Below, piece by piece: positions 24,561 to 36,281 of a stretch of 64,000 bases of DNA. A program made the translations under genes and the position numbers. The notes beneath the pieces were generated by a model. It ran no database searches and was not told the DNA's origin. It worked only from the letters and a program-made list of their open reading frames with translations. The DNA comes from Maratus speciosus (lineage: Eukaryota > Arthropoda > Arachnida > Araneae > Salticidae), in contig OZ010786.1 of the NCBI GenBank assembly GCA_963932465.1, forward strand, positions 269,732,411-269,796,410. Direction: 5' to 3'. Position 1 is the stretch's first letter, and each line of letters opens with the position of its first letter.

Positions 24561-26939
24561 AATAAATAAATAAAATTTTAAAGTAATATATATATAACAA
24601 AAATTGAACAGACATGTACTGGAATTATGAGCTTAAATAACAGAAATTATCAGATTCAAAAGGGCTCCTGTAAGTAGCGAAGTCTTTATCGAACTCTTCG
24701 GTTATTAACATCTGGCAAGCGGAAAATATCGCTTTTAATAAATTTCAAAACATTATTTAAATATATAAATGATATTTTTCGTGCAAAAATACTTTATGGG
24801 TCAATATCGGAAAACTGAACTATTTCATTTCAAAATTCTTATTTTAAAAAATTGATGTATCAACTACTACATACAATTATATACTATGATACATGTTTTG
24901 TCATTTAAAGGCTGTAGTGTTTTGAGATCAAGGGTGTACGTATATTTTACACGTAGGAAAATCTTTTATGAAAGATAGTGTCTGTTAACATCAAAATCAG
25001 TGTCTAATAATTAGGACTGAGATGATGAGGACTGAGCTGATGCTTTTGTCTTAATAGCTGAACAGCCATTTTGTGTAATCATTTTGCACACATGTATGTA
25101 AATTATTAAATATGCCATGTGATATTTGCATGTTACATAAATAAAGTTGGAATAAACTTTTTTTTATTAAAAAAAAAGTTAAATATGGGGACATGAATGA
25201 TGCTTATAAAAAAATACTCATCCTTATTCAGAACAAAAACTAAATATTTCAAAATATGAAACAAAGAGAAGAACAATTTACCTTCATCCATGGTGGCTAG
25301 TTGAACTTTAGTTGCTGTTGCAGTGGAAATAATTTTGCCAACGCCACCTAGTATTTGTTAAGCTAAATATGTGTTTAGAGGGACTGAGATGGTGGTCCGC
25401 CTCCGGGACAAATATATTTACTACAATATTTTACAATACAATCTATACTAATAAAGGAGAATTATATTTTCCCATACTGTATGTGTATATATATAGGTAT
25501 AAATATATAATGGCAAAAGTTAATAATATGTATAGAAATTTTTACAGCATACATTTAATATTGGATATTTGTACCTGGGCACAGGGACTCAAATGATGAT
25601 TCCGTTTGTTTAAATCTTATTTATTTATACATCATTATATGTCCATTTATCATTGGTAATTGTTATAAAAGATGTTGCAATATATTACATTTTTCAGTTT
25701 TTGATTTTAGTATAATTAATGAAATATTATTGGCAGTGGACGCAAATTGTCCAATTTTCATATATTGACCCTTATGGTGTAATTGGGGGGGGGGGGGATC
25801 TTAAAATACACCTTAATTGTAAAAACCTTATTTGTACCTTAATTGTTTTCAATTAAACAAATGTGGTTTTTACCAATATTCTGTATCTCGAGAAGCACGA
25901 GTTGAATTTCCTTGTAAAGCTAATGGACGTGTTCTGCTATTTTTTTTATCTAATATTATTCTAAATTTTGAATTTCAATTTACTCAAAAGAATTTTCTCA
26001 GATTTAAGATCAATAAAAATATTTACACTTGACGAAAATTGATATTCAAGAAACTCTAAATAAATACAATGTTAGAAACCTAACTCATGCCTAAGCACTA
26101 CAGGCCCAAGTCATATAATTTTTCATAGAATTGAACATTTTTAAGGAAATAACTTTTAGATTTAAATTATTTATAGTGTATTTGTGGGAGTAATGTAACC
26201 TGGCTACAGATTTATCTGTGGGTGCAGTCGCTTTATAACGATCATATTTAATACTTTTCTCAACAAAGTAGTTGTACCTCCGACAGTTCTTTTATATTTT
26301 TCCTTTATGTTCGACTAACTGACGGCTTTCGAGTTCATTGTTCAGTTTATGAAGCCAGCGGAGAGTTCGGATGATAATCTATTACTATAGCTGTATGTCG
26401 GCCTGTCAGTGAAAATGCACGTGACTACCAGTGATCATTTGTTAGATAACATGTTAAAATTACAGTTTACATAACATAGAGATACACGTTTGTATCAATA
26501 ACGAAGAATATTTTATTGTAATATGATGATATTTTATGATTTAACGAATATAAAACAAATACAATTCTTGAACTTCTATAGTTTTGACGGAAACACTTTC
26601 TAATTTAGAAATAAGGAATAATTAAATTTATTGCTAAAAATGAAACCCCACATTTATTGGAAATGTTTTTTTTCTTTTTTAAATTATAAATTCAGTAAAT
26701 GAAGTCAATAAATTGAAGAATATTGTTTTTTAATTAAAATAAAATAAACTACTTTTTTGAGAAAAAAATTAGGATGTTAACACGTGACTGTCATAAAAAT
26801 CCTTTTTGAAATTTCTTGATTTTAGAGCCAGCATAGAAACTATTTACGGTCTAATTAGTACTCTTATTCATATTAATAGATTTAATACATAGATCGAAAA
26901 CTTTCTAGATAGTTAATGCAATAATACTCTATAGATAAT
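24561..26939. other. Non-coding stretch
   Basis: No supported gene or repeat. Short frames at 25369-25596 and 25832-26032 show no domain and use repeat-like AT-rich codons. A G-run lies near 25787-25797. Confidence 0.5.
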
Positions 26940-27360
26940 CCAATAATCCTCGTTAATGATTGATAGCATCTAATTACGTGACTCATCAATTAAGATCAAT
27001 GTTTGTTTCAGATCGAATGTGATAAATCTATGAGGCATTTTAAGTCTAAAATTTCTCTAAATGCAGATGGTAAATGGAGAATGTAATAAAGAATAATATT
27101 TTATTGATACATGATGCGATTTCAATAATAATAATAATAAAATATAGCGATAGTTAATTATTGCAGGAGGAGAATTTTTTATTTAGAAGCCAAGGGAAAC
27201 TTAATTTGTTTGCTCGGAAAAAGGAGCAAATATTTAATTAGCTTTTATTTATTTTATTATTATTTTATATGCAATTGAAGAAGTTCATTTTGAGAGATTC
27301 ATTTTTTTTAAAACTTTTAATGTGAATCTATGTTTTAACCATTCGTGGTTAGTCAGGAAA

Positions 27361-27397
27361 AATCGACGGGACCGGGCAACGAAGGCGGGTCAGCTAG
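27361..27397 (+). mobile_element. Helitron-like 3' terminus
   Basis: GGGACCGGGCAACGAAGGCG leads to a GGGTCAGCTAG end followed by T. A 'GGGCAACG...CAGCTAGT' ending is a familiar arthropod Helitron-type terminus in my recollection. The upstream 26940-27200 segment, shared with 18220-18480, may be its body. Confidence 0.4.
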
Positions 27398-28576
27398 TAA
27401 AAAATAAAATCTAAAACATGAATCATTAATCACTCTGCCGTGTATGCACTTGATACACATAAATGCCCGATACACACTGAGACTTTACAAAGTTATATGT
27501 TTAACAATCTATGTTAGTAATACGAAGGCCTTCTCAAACTAATGTTAAAAAAAAAATGGAAGTGTTTCTTTTTTTTTCATGCTTGCATTTAATATTTTTA
27601 ATATATATATATATATATATATTATAGAATATCTGAGGTGAATGTCTAAGGGGGGACATATTTTTTTAATTTGTGTTGCATTTTTTCTTTTCATGATACT
27701 TCAAATTCAAAACCGTTTCCGAATATTATTTTTAGATAACTGTATGTCTTTATATTGTAGTATTTTGCAAGATCTCTCAAATTTCATGTTAAAACTGTAC
27801 TAAAATTTTCCATTTTAAGTTGGTTGTTTCTCCGAACTGAGCCTATACATGATAAATGTGATAAAAGTTCATTTAAAATACATATAAATTCCTGTATTCT
27901 GATCTATATGTTTTATTGCTCAAACGGCGAATTTATAAGGACCAATATTGATACAAATGCTTTAGCAAAAAATTTTAAAATGAAACTGGTAAACAAAATC
28001 ACGAAATCCCATTTGTAATGAAAACTTTATGCAATTTTATTGTTTTTTCTTTTCATCTTTAATTTAATTTTTTTTTGTAATCCTTCCTTATTTATATTTT
28101 TTCGCTCGCTTATTATTATTATTATTTTAGATCATTTAGTTAAACACACGAAACTTCACTTGCTATCACAATATGATTAATAATTAGATAATTATGATGT
28201 AAATAAGTAATAATATAATTACATAGGCTAATTCCTTAAATCTATTTTGCCTTAAATAACTTGTGAACCGAGTTAGTTTCACGCATAAATGTGGTATCCA
28301 GCTATAGTAAACAGATATGCACTACACGATAGCGTATTTTGCCGCGTCTCCTCTTTTAGCAATAAATTCCGAAGATACATATCGTTTGAGGAAAGCTATA
28401 ATAGATACCTCAGATAATTCAAAGATGAGAAATATGTAGAGCATCATAGATTATGTATTGTGCACACGAATTAAATAAATAGTTGCTTCTACAGACCAAA
28501 ATATTTGACAGTGAAAGGAGACTAATACATTGACTTAATAAAATAGTCCATTTTTTAAACGCCAGATTCACCTTTG
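27398..28576. other. Non-coding stretch
   Basis: Holds an (AT)n run at about 27600-27622 and nothing else recognised. Confidence 0.5.
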
Positions 28577-29400
28577 TTTATTATATAAAAACATGAAAAC
28601 ATTTAAAGTGCTTCATTAAAACACATTACTACATAGGTGTGATAAAATATATACAAATGTTTTTCAAAATTATAAAACACTAGATGTTAAAATGATAAAA
28701 TAGTTACTCCAAGTGCTTTCGGCTAAACTTAAGCCTTTGTCAAGGAGAAGAGAATTGACTGAGAAAGCACTCCACGCTCGACGTTCACTGCTACTCATTG
28801 AAGAACCCTTCAGGATGCCCGCAAGCGGTCGTATCCATTAAACTGAAGGAGGGGGGGAGTAGAGAAAGCTCAATCATCTGGGAGACCAAACTCTCCTGTA
28901 ATATGAAGTAAATTAAACCAGATAAGCGGGATTTTTTATGCTAATAATTCATTACAACAATTTTCTGCTCGCATTAAAATTTCCAAAGACTCTAAAATAG
29001 CACAACTATTAAAATCGGAATAACGTGTTATCATACCAAATTTCGCGTATCTGGTTTAATTTACTTCGTATTACAGGAGAGTTTGGTCTCCCAGAGGATT
29101 GAGCGTTCTCTACCTTCCCCCTCCTTCAGTTTAATGGGTACGACCGCTTGCGGGCATTCTGAAGGGTGTTTCCGGTCAATGAGTAGCACTGAACGTCGAG
29201 CGTGGAGTTTTTTCTCAGTCAATTCTCTTCTCCTTGACAAAGGCATAAGTTTAGCTGAAAGCGCTTGGAGTAGCTTTTTTATCATTTTAACATCTAGTGT
29301 TTTTTAATTTTGAAAAACATTTGTATATATTTTATCACACCTATGTAGTAATGTGTTTTAATGAAGCATTTTAAATGTTTTCATGTTTTTATATGATAAA
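28577..29400. repeat. Long inverted repeat, possible Penelope-type terminal repeats
   Basis: Arms of 353 bp (28577-28929) and 357 bp (29044-29400) match at about 93-95% by eye, with a 114-bp unique centre. Each arm carries, in the outward orientation, CTCCTTGACAAAGGC, a short stem-loop and a GAAAGC(A/G)CTTGGAG block. That is the layout of the degenerate hammerhead motif in Penelope-like element terminal repeats. No RT or GIY-YIG coding lies between the arms. Inverted pairing of such repeats is known for that class, but the class assignment is inference. Confidence 0.65.
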
Positions 29401-30061
29401 AGGAGACTTAAAAAAAAAAGTGAAATGCGGATTATTCTACGCACGTGAAAATGCAATTTTATCAAATCAGAATGAGAATGTGCACAAATATGCAGAAAAA
29501 AAATATGAAGCTGTTAAAGCAAGAGAAAAGAAAAAAAAATACTTTTGTTTTAAATACTTTTTTTCCATCTCAGGCGTTTTTATGCGCAAACGAGTGTTTA
29601 AAATTGTAAAATATAATTATTTTTTGCCATTATTTATTTTCTTCAATATACATATTTATGTAGGATTTTATCTTTTACCTACTTAAAGGTGCACTTGGCT
29701 TATAACTACAAATGGATATACTTATTACCTTTTCAATTTTATACAACATTTATTATTCACACAAACAAATAATATGCTTATTAGATCACTGCAATTTAAC
29801 CACATTGATAATATAATGCACTTGTAAATATAAATATTGGAATTCACCTAGAATTCATGCTCAAGTATTTTATTTGGTATTCAACGAAACTTCAAACTTC
29901 ATTAAATTAAAGTTAAAATTCTAGTGCTATATTCCTTGAGTTAAATAATTAAAATACATCTATAAAAGCACAAAAAATTTCACAAAAACTATTACTTTCA
30001 GGTGCATACATATAATATAAAGATATTTAAAATACAAATTAAAAATATCTTAAAATACATT
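29401..30061. other. Non-coding stretch, nothing recognised
   Basis: A 103-codon frame (29375-29686) begins in the inverted repeat and is lysine/phenylalanine-rich. It is not supported as a gene. Confidence 0.5.
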
Positions 30062-30117
30062 AGACAAACCCAGAACGTTTTCAACCATTACAAGGCCGTC
30101 ATCAGTAGGATTTAAAT
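30062..30117 (-). ncRNA. Hammerhead-like motif in a retroelement 3' region
   Basis: On the minus strand CTACTGATGACGGCC is followed by a 7-base loop, GGTT and GAAAACG. This gives the core CUGAUGA, a stem II and GAAA of a hammerhead, with one extra base before the stem, so self-cleavage is doubtful. It lies about 120 bp downstream of a Penelope-like coding relic, where such motifs occur. Confidence 0.35.
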
Positions 30118-30238
30118 GTTATTATTATTTTCTTTGCACTTATTCGAGAATTGTCCAGAAGAAAACATTGTAATTTAAAGGTTGTACGTCAGATGAGATG
30201 TCAGATAAAGTTATCAAAATTTTCAACAAAACGAGCCA

Positions 30239-30457
30239 TCATCTATTATGCAGCAAATCTTTCCATACTCCATTGATATCGTATGATAGTGCATCCTTAC
30301 AAGCTGTATCTTTATTAGCAATTATTTCAACTGATTCTCTTATGATGGCTTCCTGGTAATTATTTATACGGAAGATAATGTTTGATTTATTATTACTTAA
30401 TTTAATCATACACGAGAAGATTGCCTCATATCTTGCGATTTCTCCGCGTTCCTTGTG
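30239..30457 (-). pseudogene. Penelope-like element endonuclease C-terminal relic
   Basis: On the minus strand a 72-codon open stretch ends at a TGA at 30239-30241 and contains ARYEAIFSCMI, NNYQEAIIRESVEI and DINGVWKDLL. A glutamate-rich 'REAxEI' helix, then a tryptophan-leucine-leucine tail, is how the GIY-YIG C-terminus of Penelope-like reverse transcriptases commonly ends. The upstream side is closed by a stop at 30458-30460 and no RT motifs are visible, so only the last part of the protein survives. The hammerhead-like motif just downstream supports the reading. It would act in retrotransposition but is not functional here. Alternative: a chance frame. The coherence of the motif makes that less likely. 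Confidence 0.45.
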
Positions 30458-30460
30458 TTA

Positions 30461-31272
30461 TGCTTTTTTTTTATGTGATATCGTGTACCATTTAATTAAA
30501 CCCACTAGTTTTAGGTAGATTTCGTAAGAAATACTACCTATTGCAGTTATTACCATGGTGCGACTTTTGGAAAATTCCTTTATAACTTTTCATCATATGA
30601 CCCCAGGAACCCAAAACCACCCCCCCCCCCCACCTAAAAATTTTATATATATATATGTATGCATGTAGTAAATTTTGTCCGCACGATAAAAGTAGCAATT
30701 ATGCACGGATCGTCTTCAAACTCGCCAACAACTATAAGATGGCTAATATCTCGGCGGCGATTAAAAATGGGCAAAATCGGTCCAAGAGAATGGAAATGGG
30801 GAGAGTTAAAAATTTTGAATACCGTCTTAACATGATTCTGATAAAACCAGCTCTTGCACAACAATGGCAGGAAAAAATAAATATTTTTCGTTATAGCAGT
30901 TGCTAACAATTAAAAAAAGCAATAAAATTCTCACCACAACAATTGCTTTTCTATTGCAAGATTTTCATGTGAAAAGTTAAATTAAATAAACAGTTTGAAG
31001 AATTGAAAACAAGTTGAATATTACGTCATAAGTTTTCTGGAGCAAGATGTCCGCATGAAAACTCAAAATGAAATAAATAGTTTGACGAAAAAAAAAATAT
31101 ATATATATCATATTGGGAATATAATGGACCTCAGCAGGTGAATATGTAACGTCATGTGAGTTTGAAGAAACGTATTAAAACATGATAAAAATCCGACTAT
31201 GGAAATAGTAACATATTTTAACACTTTGAGGTTCTCTGAATTTGATTTAGCCATTTTTAAACCTATTCCATA
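30461..31272. other. Non-coding stretch
   Basis: Holds a C-run near 30618-30628 and an (AT)n run near 31098. The paired frames on both strands at 30643-30909 have no recognised domain. The text CCGCACGATAAAAGTAGCAA to CTCGGCGGCGATTAAAAATG may be an old dispersed repeat. Confidence 0.45.
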
Positions 31273-31274
31273 TA

Positions 31275-32687
31275 CACTCATTGCCATAAAAATTTGCGCA
31301 CCAAGAAATAATTATGGGATTGTAACGAAACTTGGCATGAAGGTACATATCAGGCAGATATGCAAATGATTAGATATGCAGCGTGATTGCGCATTGCGTA
31401 ATGCCACTAGAGGGCATTGAACTTCATCCTCCTTGGTGTATAAAACTGGTAAGCAGAACTTGTCTGAGTGTACCTTTTCTTTTGCAAAGGAAATGCTGCG
31501 GTAGACATGTCGTTGCGCAGTCATCGAAGACAATATGAGCAGTTGTCAGAGTTCGAGAGTGGAAGAATCATCGGAATGGTGGAAGCTGGGTGGTGAGCTC
31601 GGCGAGTAACTCGTCAAGTAGGCCGTTCTAATTTTACTGTGAGGAGGTGTTGGAACCAATGGAGTGCAGAGACGTCATTTACACGGCAAACAGGCTCGGG
31701 ACGCCCTCGACAGACTAGTCGTCGAGAAGACCGTCACATCACACGAAACGCACGCGTAGAGCCAACTGCCTCATTGGCCGCTATCCAGACACAGGCAGCA
31801 TCTTCACTACGGACTCCTGTGTCTTCCCGAAACATTGCAAGCCGCCTTGCTGAAGGACATCTGGGATCGCGGCGCCCCTTACGTGTGCTGCCAATGACAT
31901 CCACCCACCGACGCCTCTGTTTGGAGTGGTGTCGCGCACGACGGGATTGGACTGCAACGGAGTAGAACCAGGTCATCTTCAGCAACGAGTCTAGATTCAA
32001 TTTGAGCAGCGATAACAATCGTGTTCGTGTTTGGAGGCCCCGTGGTGAACGCCTCAATCCTGCCTTCGCTTTACAGCGACACACCGCTCTCACTGCTGGT
32101 GTGATGGTATGGGGTGCCATTGCTTACGAAACACGGTCACCCCTAATATTGATCCGTGGAACAATGACAGCCCAGTGGTACGTCTAGGACATCATTCAGC
32201 CACATGTGTTGCCACTTGTGGCAGGGCTCCTAGGTCCCATTTTTCAGCAAGACAATGCTCGGCCACACATAGCAAGGATGTCACAAGCCTGCCTCCACTA
32301 CATTACCACCCTTCCCTGGCCTGCTCGTTCTCCAGATTTGTCACCAATCGAGCATATCTGGGATCATTTGGGACGGCAAGTTGGACACCCTACGAGTTTG
32401 GTTGAACTCGAGACGCGTTTACAGCAACTGTGGAACGAGATGTCTCGGGACATCATACGGAATTTGTATGCCTCAATGGCCGTTCGTATCGCATCGTGCA
32501 TTTGCGCTAGAGGGGGTCCAACAGAGTACTAAAATTTCCGTTTATTTGTACTTTTTTCTGCAATAAATGATCCCTTTTCTTTGGTTTTCTACTCACTAAC
32601 TTATATCACAGTAGTACATACGCGTGTAAAATTTCGTTTCATTTGGACGTCTTTTTCTTGGTGCGCAAATTTTTATGGCAATGAGTG
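31275..32687 (+). mobile_element. Tc1-like transposon, structurally complete
   Basis: A 1,413-bp cut-and-paste DNA transposon. The 34-bp terminal inverted repeats (31275-31308 and 32654-32687, beginning CACTCATTGCCATAAAAATT) are perfect complements. TA dinucleotides at 31273-31274 and 32688-32689 are the expected target duplication. It encloses a single transposase frame with three stops. GC content is far above the surroundings, as is usual for this spider-type Tc1 family. The intact TIRs mean it could still be moved by a transposase supplied elsewhere. Confidence 0.95.
31507..32532 (+). pseudogene. Tc1-like transposase, inactivated
   Basis: This encoded the 341-residue transposase that would bind the TIRs and cut the element out at TA sites in the nucleus. 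The start ATG precedes SLRSHRRQYEQLSEFESGRI, the N-terminal paired-type helix-turn-helix region. GRPR (AT-hook-like) follows near residue 62. The catalytic core is recognisable from FSNESRF, QQDNARPH and SPDLSPIEHIWD. Three in-frame stops interrupt it at 31594-31596, 31963-31965 and 32185-32187, with no frameshift. The first catalytic aspartate (family FSDES) is asparagine, codon 31984-31986 (residue 160). Asp249 and Glu282 remain, 32 residues apart, where canonical Tc1 has 34. The minus-strand 128-codon frame over it is a shadow. Confidence 0.93.
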
Positions 32688-32840
32688 TACATGCGTGTGT
32701 GTATTCGTGTATATTAGAATTTTCACAAAATGTTTAGCTCCCTAGAGCTCATTCTTAGTGAAGGAACTGGGTTTTCCTCTAATCTTGATTTAAGGTTTGT
32801 TGGTGAATTTAGTACTTAACTACAAAATCGGTGCGACCGG

Positions 32841-32996
32841 AGAATACTCTACTTCTTTGGCGCGATTTCAAAAAATCGCCAAATCGGCGCGTTTTTATAA
32901 CATCCAAGGTTGCCACTTAATACCAAGTTAATACTAAATACCAAGGTTGCCACTTTGGCGAATTTATCGCCAGGTTGGGGAGAAGTAGAGTATTCT
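32841..32996. mobile_element. Small hairpin element (156 bp)
   Basis: Perfect 16-bp inverted ends AGAATACTCTACTTCT and AGAAGTAGAGTATTCT, extended inward by the TTTGGCG/CGCCA and GCGATTT/AAATCGC sides. The interior repeats CCAAGGTTGCCACTT at about 32906 and 32940. Non-coding. Confidence 0.65.
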
Positions 32997-32999
32997 ACG

Positions 33000-35550
33000 A
33001 TCAACCCTCGAAATGTACCTCCGCCTGTAGGCCCGAGCCGCCCGGGATTTTTTTTAAGTTGCATTGTTGAGGATATTTATTATTCAACATTTATATAGCA
33101 TTTGGTTGCGGATGTTTTCCGTTAAACACTCGAATATTTATAGCATCAGTGTGCACAATATGACCTTTTATGAAAAATCGACCATAACACTGTCATTAAA
33201 CGTTTCGTCGTATCTATTATATTTATCGAGCTATGATATCTAATTCTTGATTTTTTTACTGGGGGGGGGGGTTGCAATGTACATCATCGTGCAGCGCTTT
33301 GACAGTTTACTATACATAGACAGAACATTCATGGATTTAACTAACCTGATTCTTCAGTTATTTGAGGCGAAATGGACGAGAAATCACTCTGTATCTTAGT
33401 CGTCATTACTTCATAGGGATGTATTTTGTGAACAAAATTATAAAACAGACTCTTTTTCAAATTGTAGTAGGAAATTTAATTTATGATCGAAAAGTATATG
33501 TTAAGAAGAGAAATTTATATACTTTAGCGATTTTAGAGACAAATTTCAGTAACTTTTACAATAATCGCATCTAAATTACATGTTTTATGCAATACAATGT
33601 TTCGGAGCTGTGGAAATATTTAAATTAATCTAAGGTGAAATATCTGAAACAGCGCCCGTAATGAAGATTTTGTGTATTATATAAGGAAAATGTGAAAGAA
33701 AAATATCGTAGAAATTTCTTTGCTTTTCAAAATTGCCTGTATGGTAAAGAATGTATTGCTTATTTCGAAATATATTTCCAATTTCCTTCTGCTTTTCATT
33801 GTAGGATAGGCTGTATCCAAAAACTTAAAAGGGTTTTTGCCATAGTTACTATTTTTAACTATTCGTGCATATCATTTAATGCTTCAATGCATATCATTTG
33901 AAAACTGATAGGTAATGGAATGGATGGCCATTATATTGTTAAAAAATCGATATGTAATTAATTCTATATTTTATAAAGAAACCTAGCACTACTCACACAG
34001 TCTTTTAGTCATAAATCATTGTTATCTTTTTCTGAAACTTTTTGAAATGTGTTCGAACTTAAAAATTATAAGAAAGTCTAGGGTTTTTAACTTGAGCGAT
34101 AAGTTTTTTATGAATATCTGGTTGATTTGTACTTGAATATCTGGATGTTTAGAATTTAAAAAAATATTTAGATGAAATGAATCAGCAATTATCGTAAAGT
34201 GTCACAAAAAAGATTTTCAAACAAATTCCATTATCATGCTTTTAGTGTCAATTATGTTTTCACATAGTTAAAAAGACAAATTATTTAAAATATTATGTTT
34301 CCCCTCTTTTTAAAAGAAAGAAGATTTAAGATTTCAACACTCGCATATTTTTTCAAAAGGAGAAAAGAAAAAAAATCTATTTCTTCCTTAAAGTCTCTTG
34401 AGTATTGTTAATAATCATTCAGTTCCTTTGATAAATCGCTCTTTAAAGAGAAAATAAGATTAGGTATTTTCTAAACTTAAAGAAAAAAAAATTCTTTGAT
34501 CCCTTTATTCCCTTTAATAAAATTTATTTCCACAGAGCCTTTCTTTAGCGAAAACAGATTTTTCGATATTCAAAATGTGATCATAAAATAAAATAATAAA
34601 AGAAAAGGTTGTTTATGTAGATAAAAAGCTACAAATAAGATAAAATATTTAATATTATTACATTTACCACAAGTGTAATTATTTTTTTAAAATTAATTTA
34701 AAAAATAAAATATTATAGATTTTTATTATAAAATTATTCATTTTATAAACCCTTTTGTTTATTTGAACTTAATGAGAATCCATATTTAACAGATAAAGCA
34801 GAATTTTAAAATAGGTTTTCGACTAAATGTTATTTTGAATGACATCTCTTAAACATGCACAGCTCATAAGTGAAATAAATACTTTTTCACTCAACCGGGT
34901 CTACAATGCCAATTAAATTATGAACATTTACAGAATGATTTTTTTAAGAATTTGTGAGCCAGAATGCTAAAATTCCTCTTTTAACACTTTCTAAAATAGT
35001 TGAAAAGTGTTTATGAATTTGATTTGTCTCTCTATCTGTCCGTCAGTTCGTGCTCTAATTTTCATAAATATAGTCGGATTGTCATGTAATTTTTATAAAT
35101 TATTCAGTTTTACTGCAGAATGCTTGGTACTGAAATGAAGCGTGTAACATTTCAATTTCGTTTACAGAGACATATAAGAAATGTTCCTTTACATTGTTGT
35201 CTATGGAGAAAAAATCTTTTGCCGTGCATTTTTTTTAAATCTTACAACATTTCAAGTATAATGAGATTGATATGCGTGACTGAAGTGGACCACAACATAC
35301 TTTCTCAGACGTACACAATAAGTTACATTTATAAATCGTTTAGAGGGACGCATAACTCCATTTCATTATGACCTTTGGTGGAAAAATCGTTTGCGGTGCA
35401 TTTTATAATATTGTGATATATCAAAGATAATGCATTTTAAAAGGATAGCTGAGGTGCCCTACAACACGTTTTCTATAGGTTAGGGAGTGTATATCAGTTA
35501 TCATTCATTTACGCAGACGCACAAGAGAATTCGGTTATGGGACTGGCTAT
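33000..35550. other. Long AT-rich stretch without genes
   Basis: Nothing supported beyond a G-run at about 33261-33270. Frames of 67-83 codons (33362, 33692, 35120) are phenylalanine/tyrosine-rich translations of AT-rich DNA with no domain. The part 35100-35520 repeats ACATTT/TTATGG words but has no defined unit. Confidence 0.5.
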
Positions 35551-35962
35551 CAACATTATAAAGAACGAACGTGTTCATGCGTAACGCTGGCGTCATTTTT
35601 ATAATGGCAATAGTAGACGATTAAATTTAATTTTTACAAAATTTTGTTGCAATCAATATTATAAAGAACAAACGTGTTCGTGCGTAACGCTGGCGCCATT
35701 TTTATAATGTCAATAGCAGACGATTAAATTTAATTATTACAAAATTTTGTTGCAATCAATATTATAAAGAACAAACGTGTTCGTGCGTAACGCTGGCGTC
35801 ATTTGTATAATGTCAATAGCAGACGATTAAATTTAATTTTTACAAAATTTTGTTGTAATCAATATTATAAAGAACAAACGTGTTCGTGCGTAACGCTGGC
35901 GTCATTTTTACAATGGCAATAGCAGGCGATTAAATTTAACTTTTACTAAATTTTATTGCAAT
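35551..35962 (+). repeat. Four tandem 103-bp units
   Basis: Exactly four units start at 35551, 35654, 35757 and 35860, each CAA(C/T)ATTATAAAGAAC(G/A)AAC and onward through GCGTAACGCTGGCG and GACGATTAAATTTAA. The inner units differ at only a few bases; the outer ones are more diverged. A single unit (inverted) occurs in the family A copy at 42360-42440, so the array is a local expansion of an element segment. Confidence 0.9.
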
Positions 35963-36281
35963 TTTTTAAACTTCTAAATACCGCATATTTTGAATTTTTA
36001 CACCATCAAATAGGGGAAAAAATATATTTCAAATGTAATTTGTTTGAAAACTATATCGCTATTTATATGAAAATTGTATCACAATTTACGTAACTTTTAG
36101 TGTTTTAAAATAATTTTCAAGCATTAATATTTTAAAAATCTACCTCTATTGCTTGCAGACGATTAAAAAAGACAAATCCTTTTGCATTTAAATTAACACA
36201 AATAGCACATCGTTTGTTTCCAGCTTGTATTCTATAACGACATTAAATCATTCAGCAACCGATACATTAAACAATAAAATA

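Noticed and set aside
30655..30906. Overlapping 83- and 88-codon frames on opposite strands
   Set aside because: Neither has a recognisable motif; mirrored frames reflect low stop density in a slightly GC-richer segment.
31734..32120. 128-codon minus-strand frame
   Set aside because: Antisense shadow of the GC-rich Tc1 transposase; arginine/serine-rich with no independent motif.
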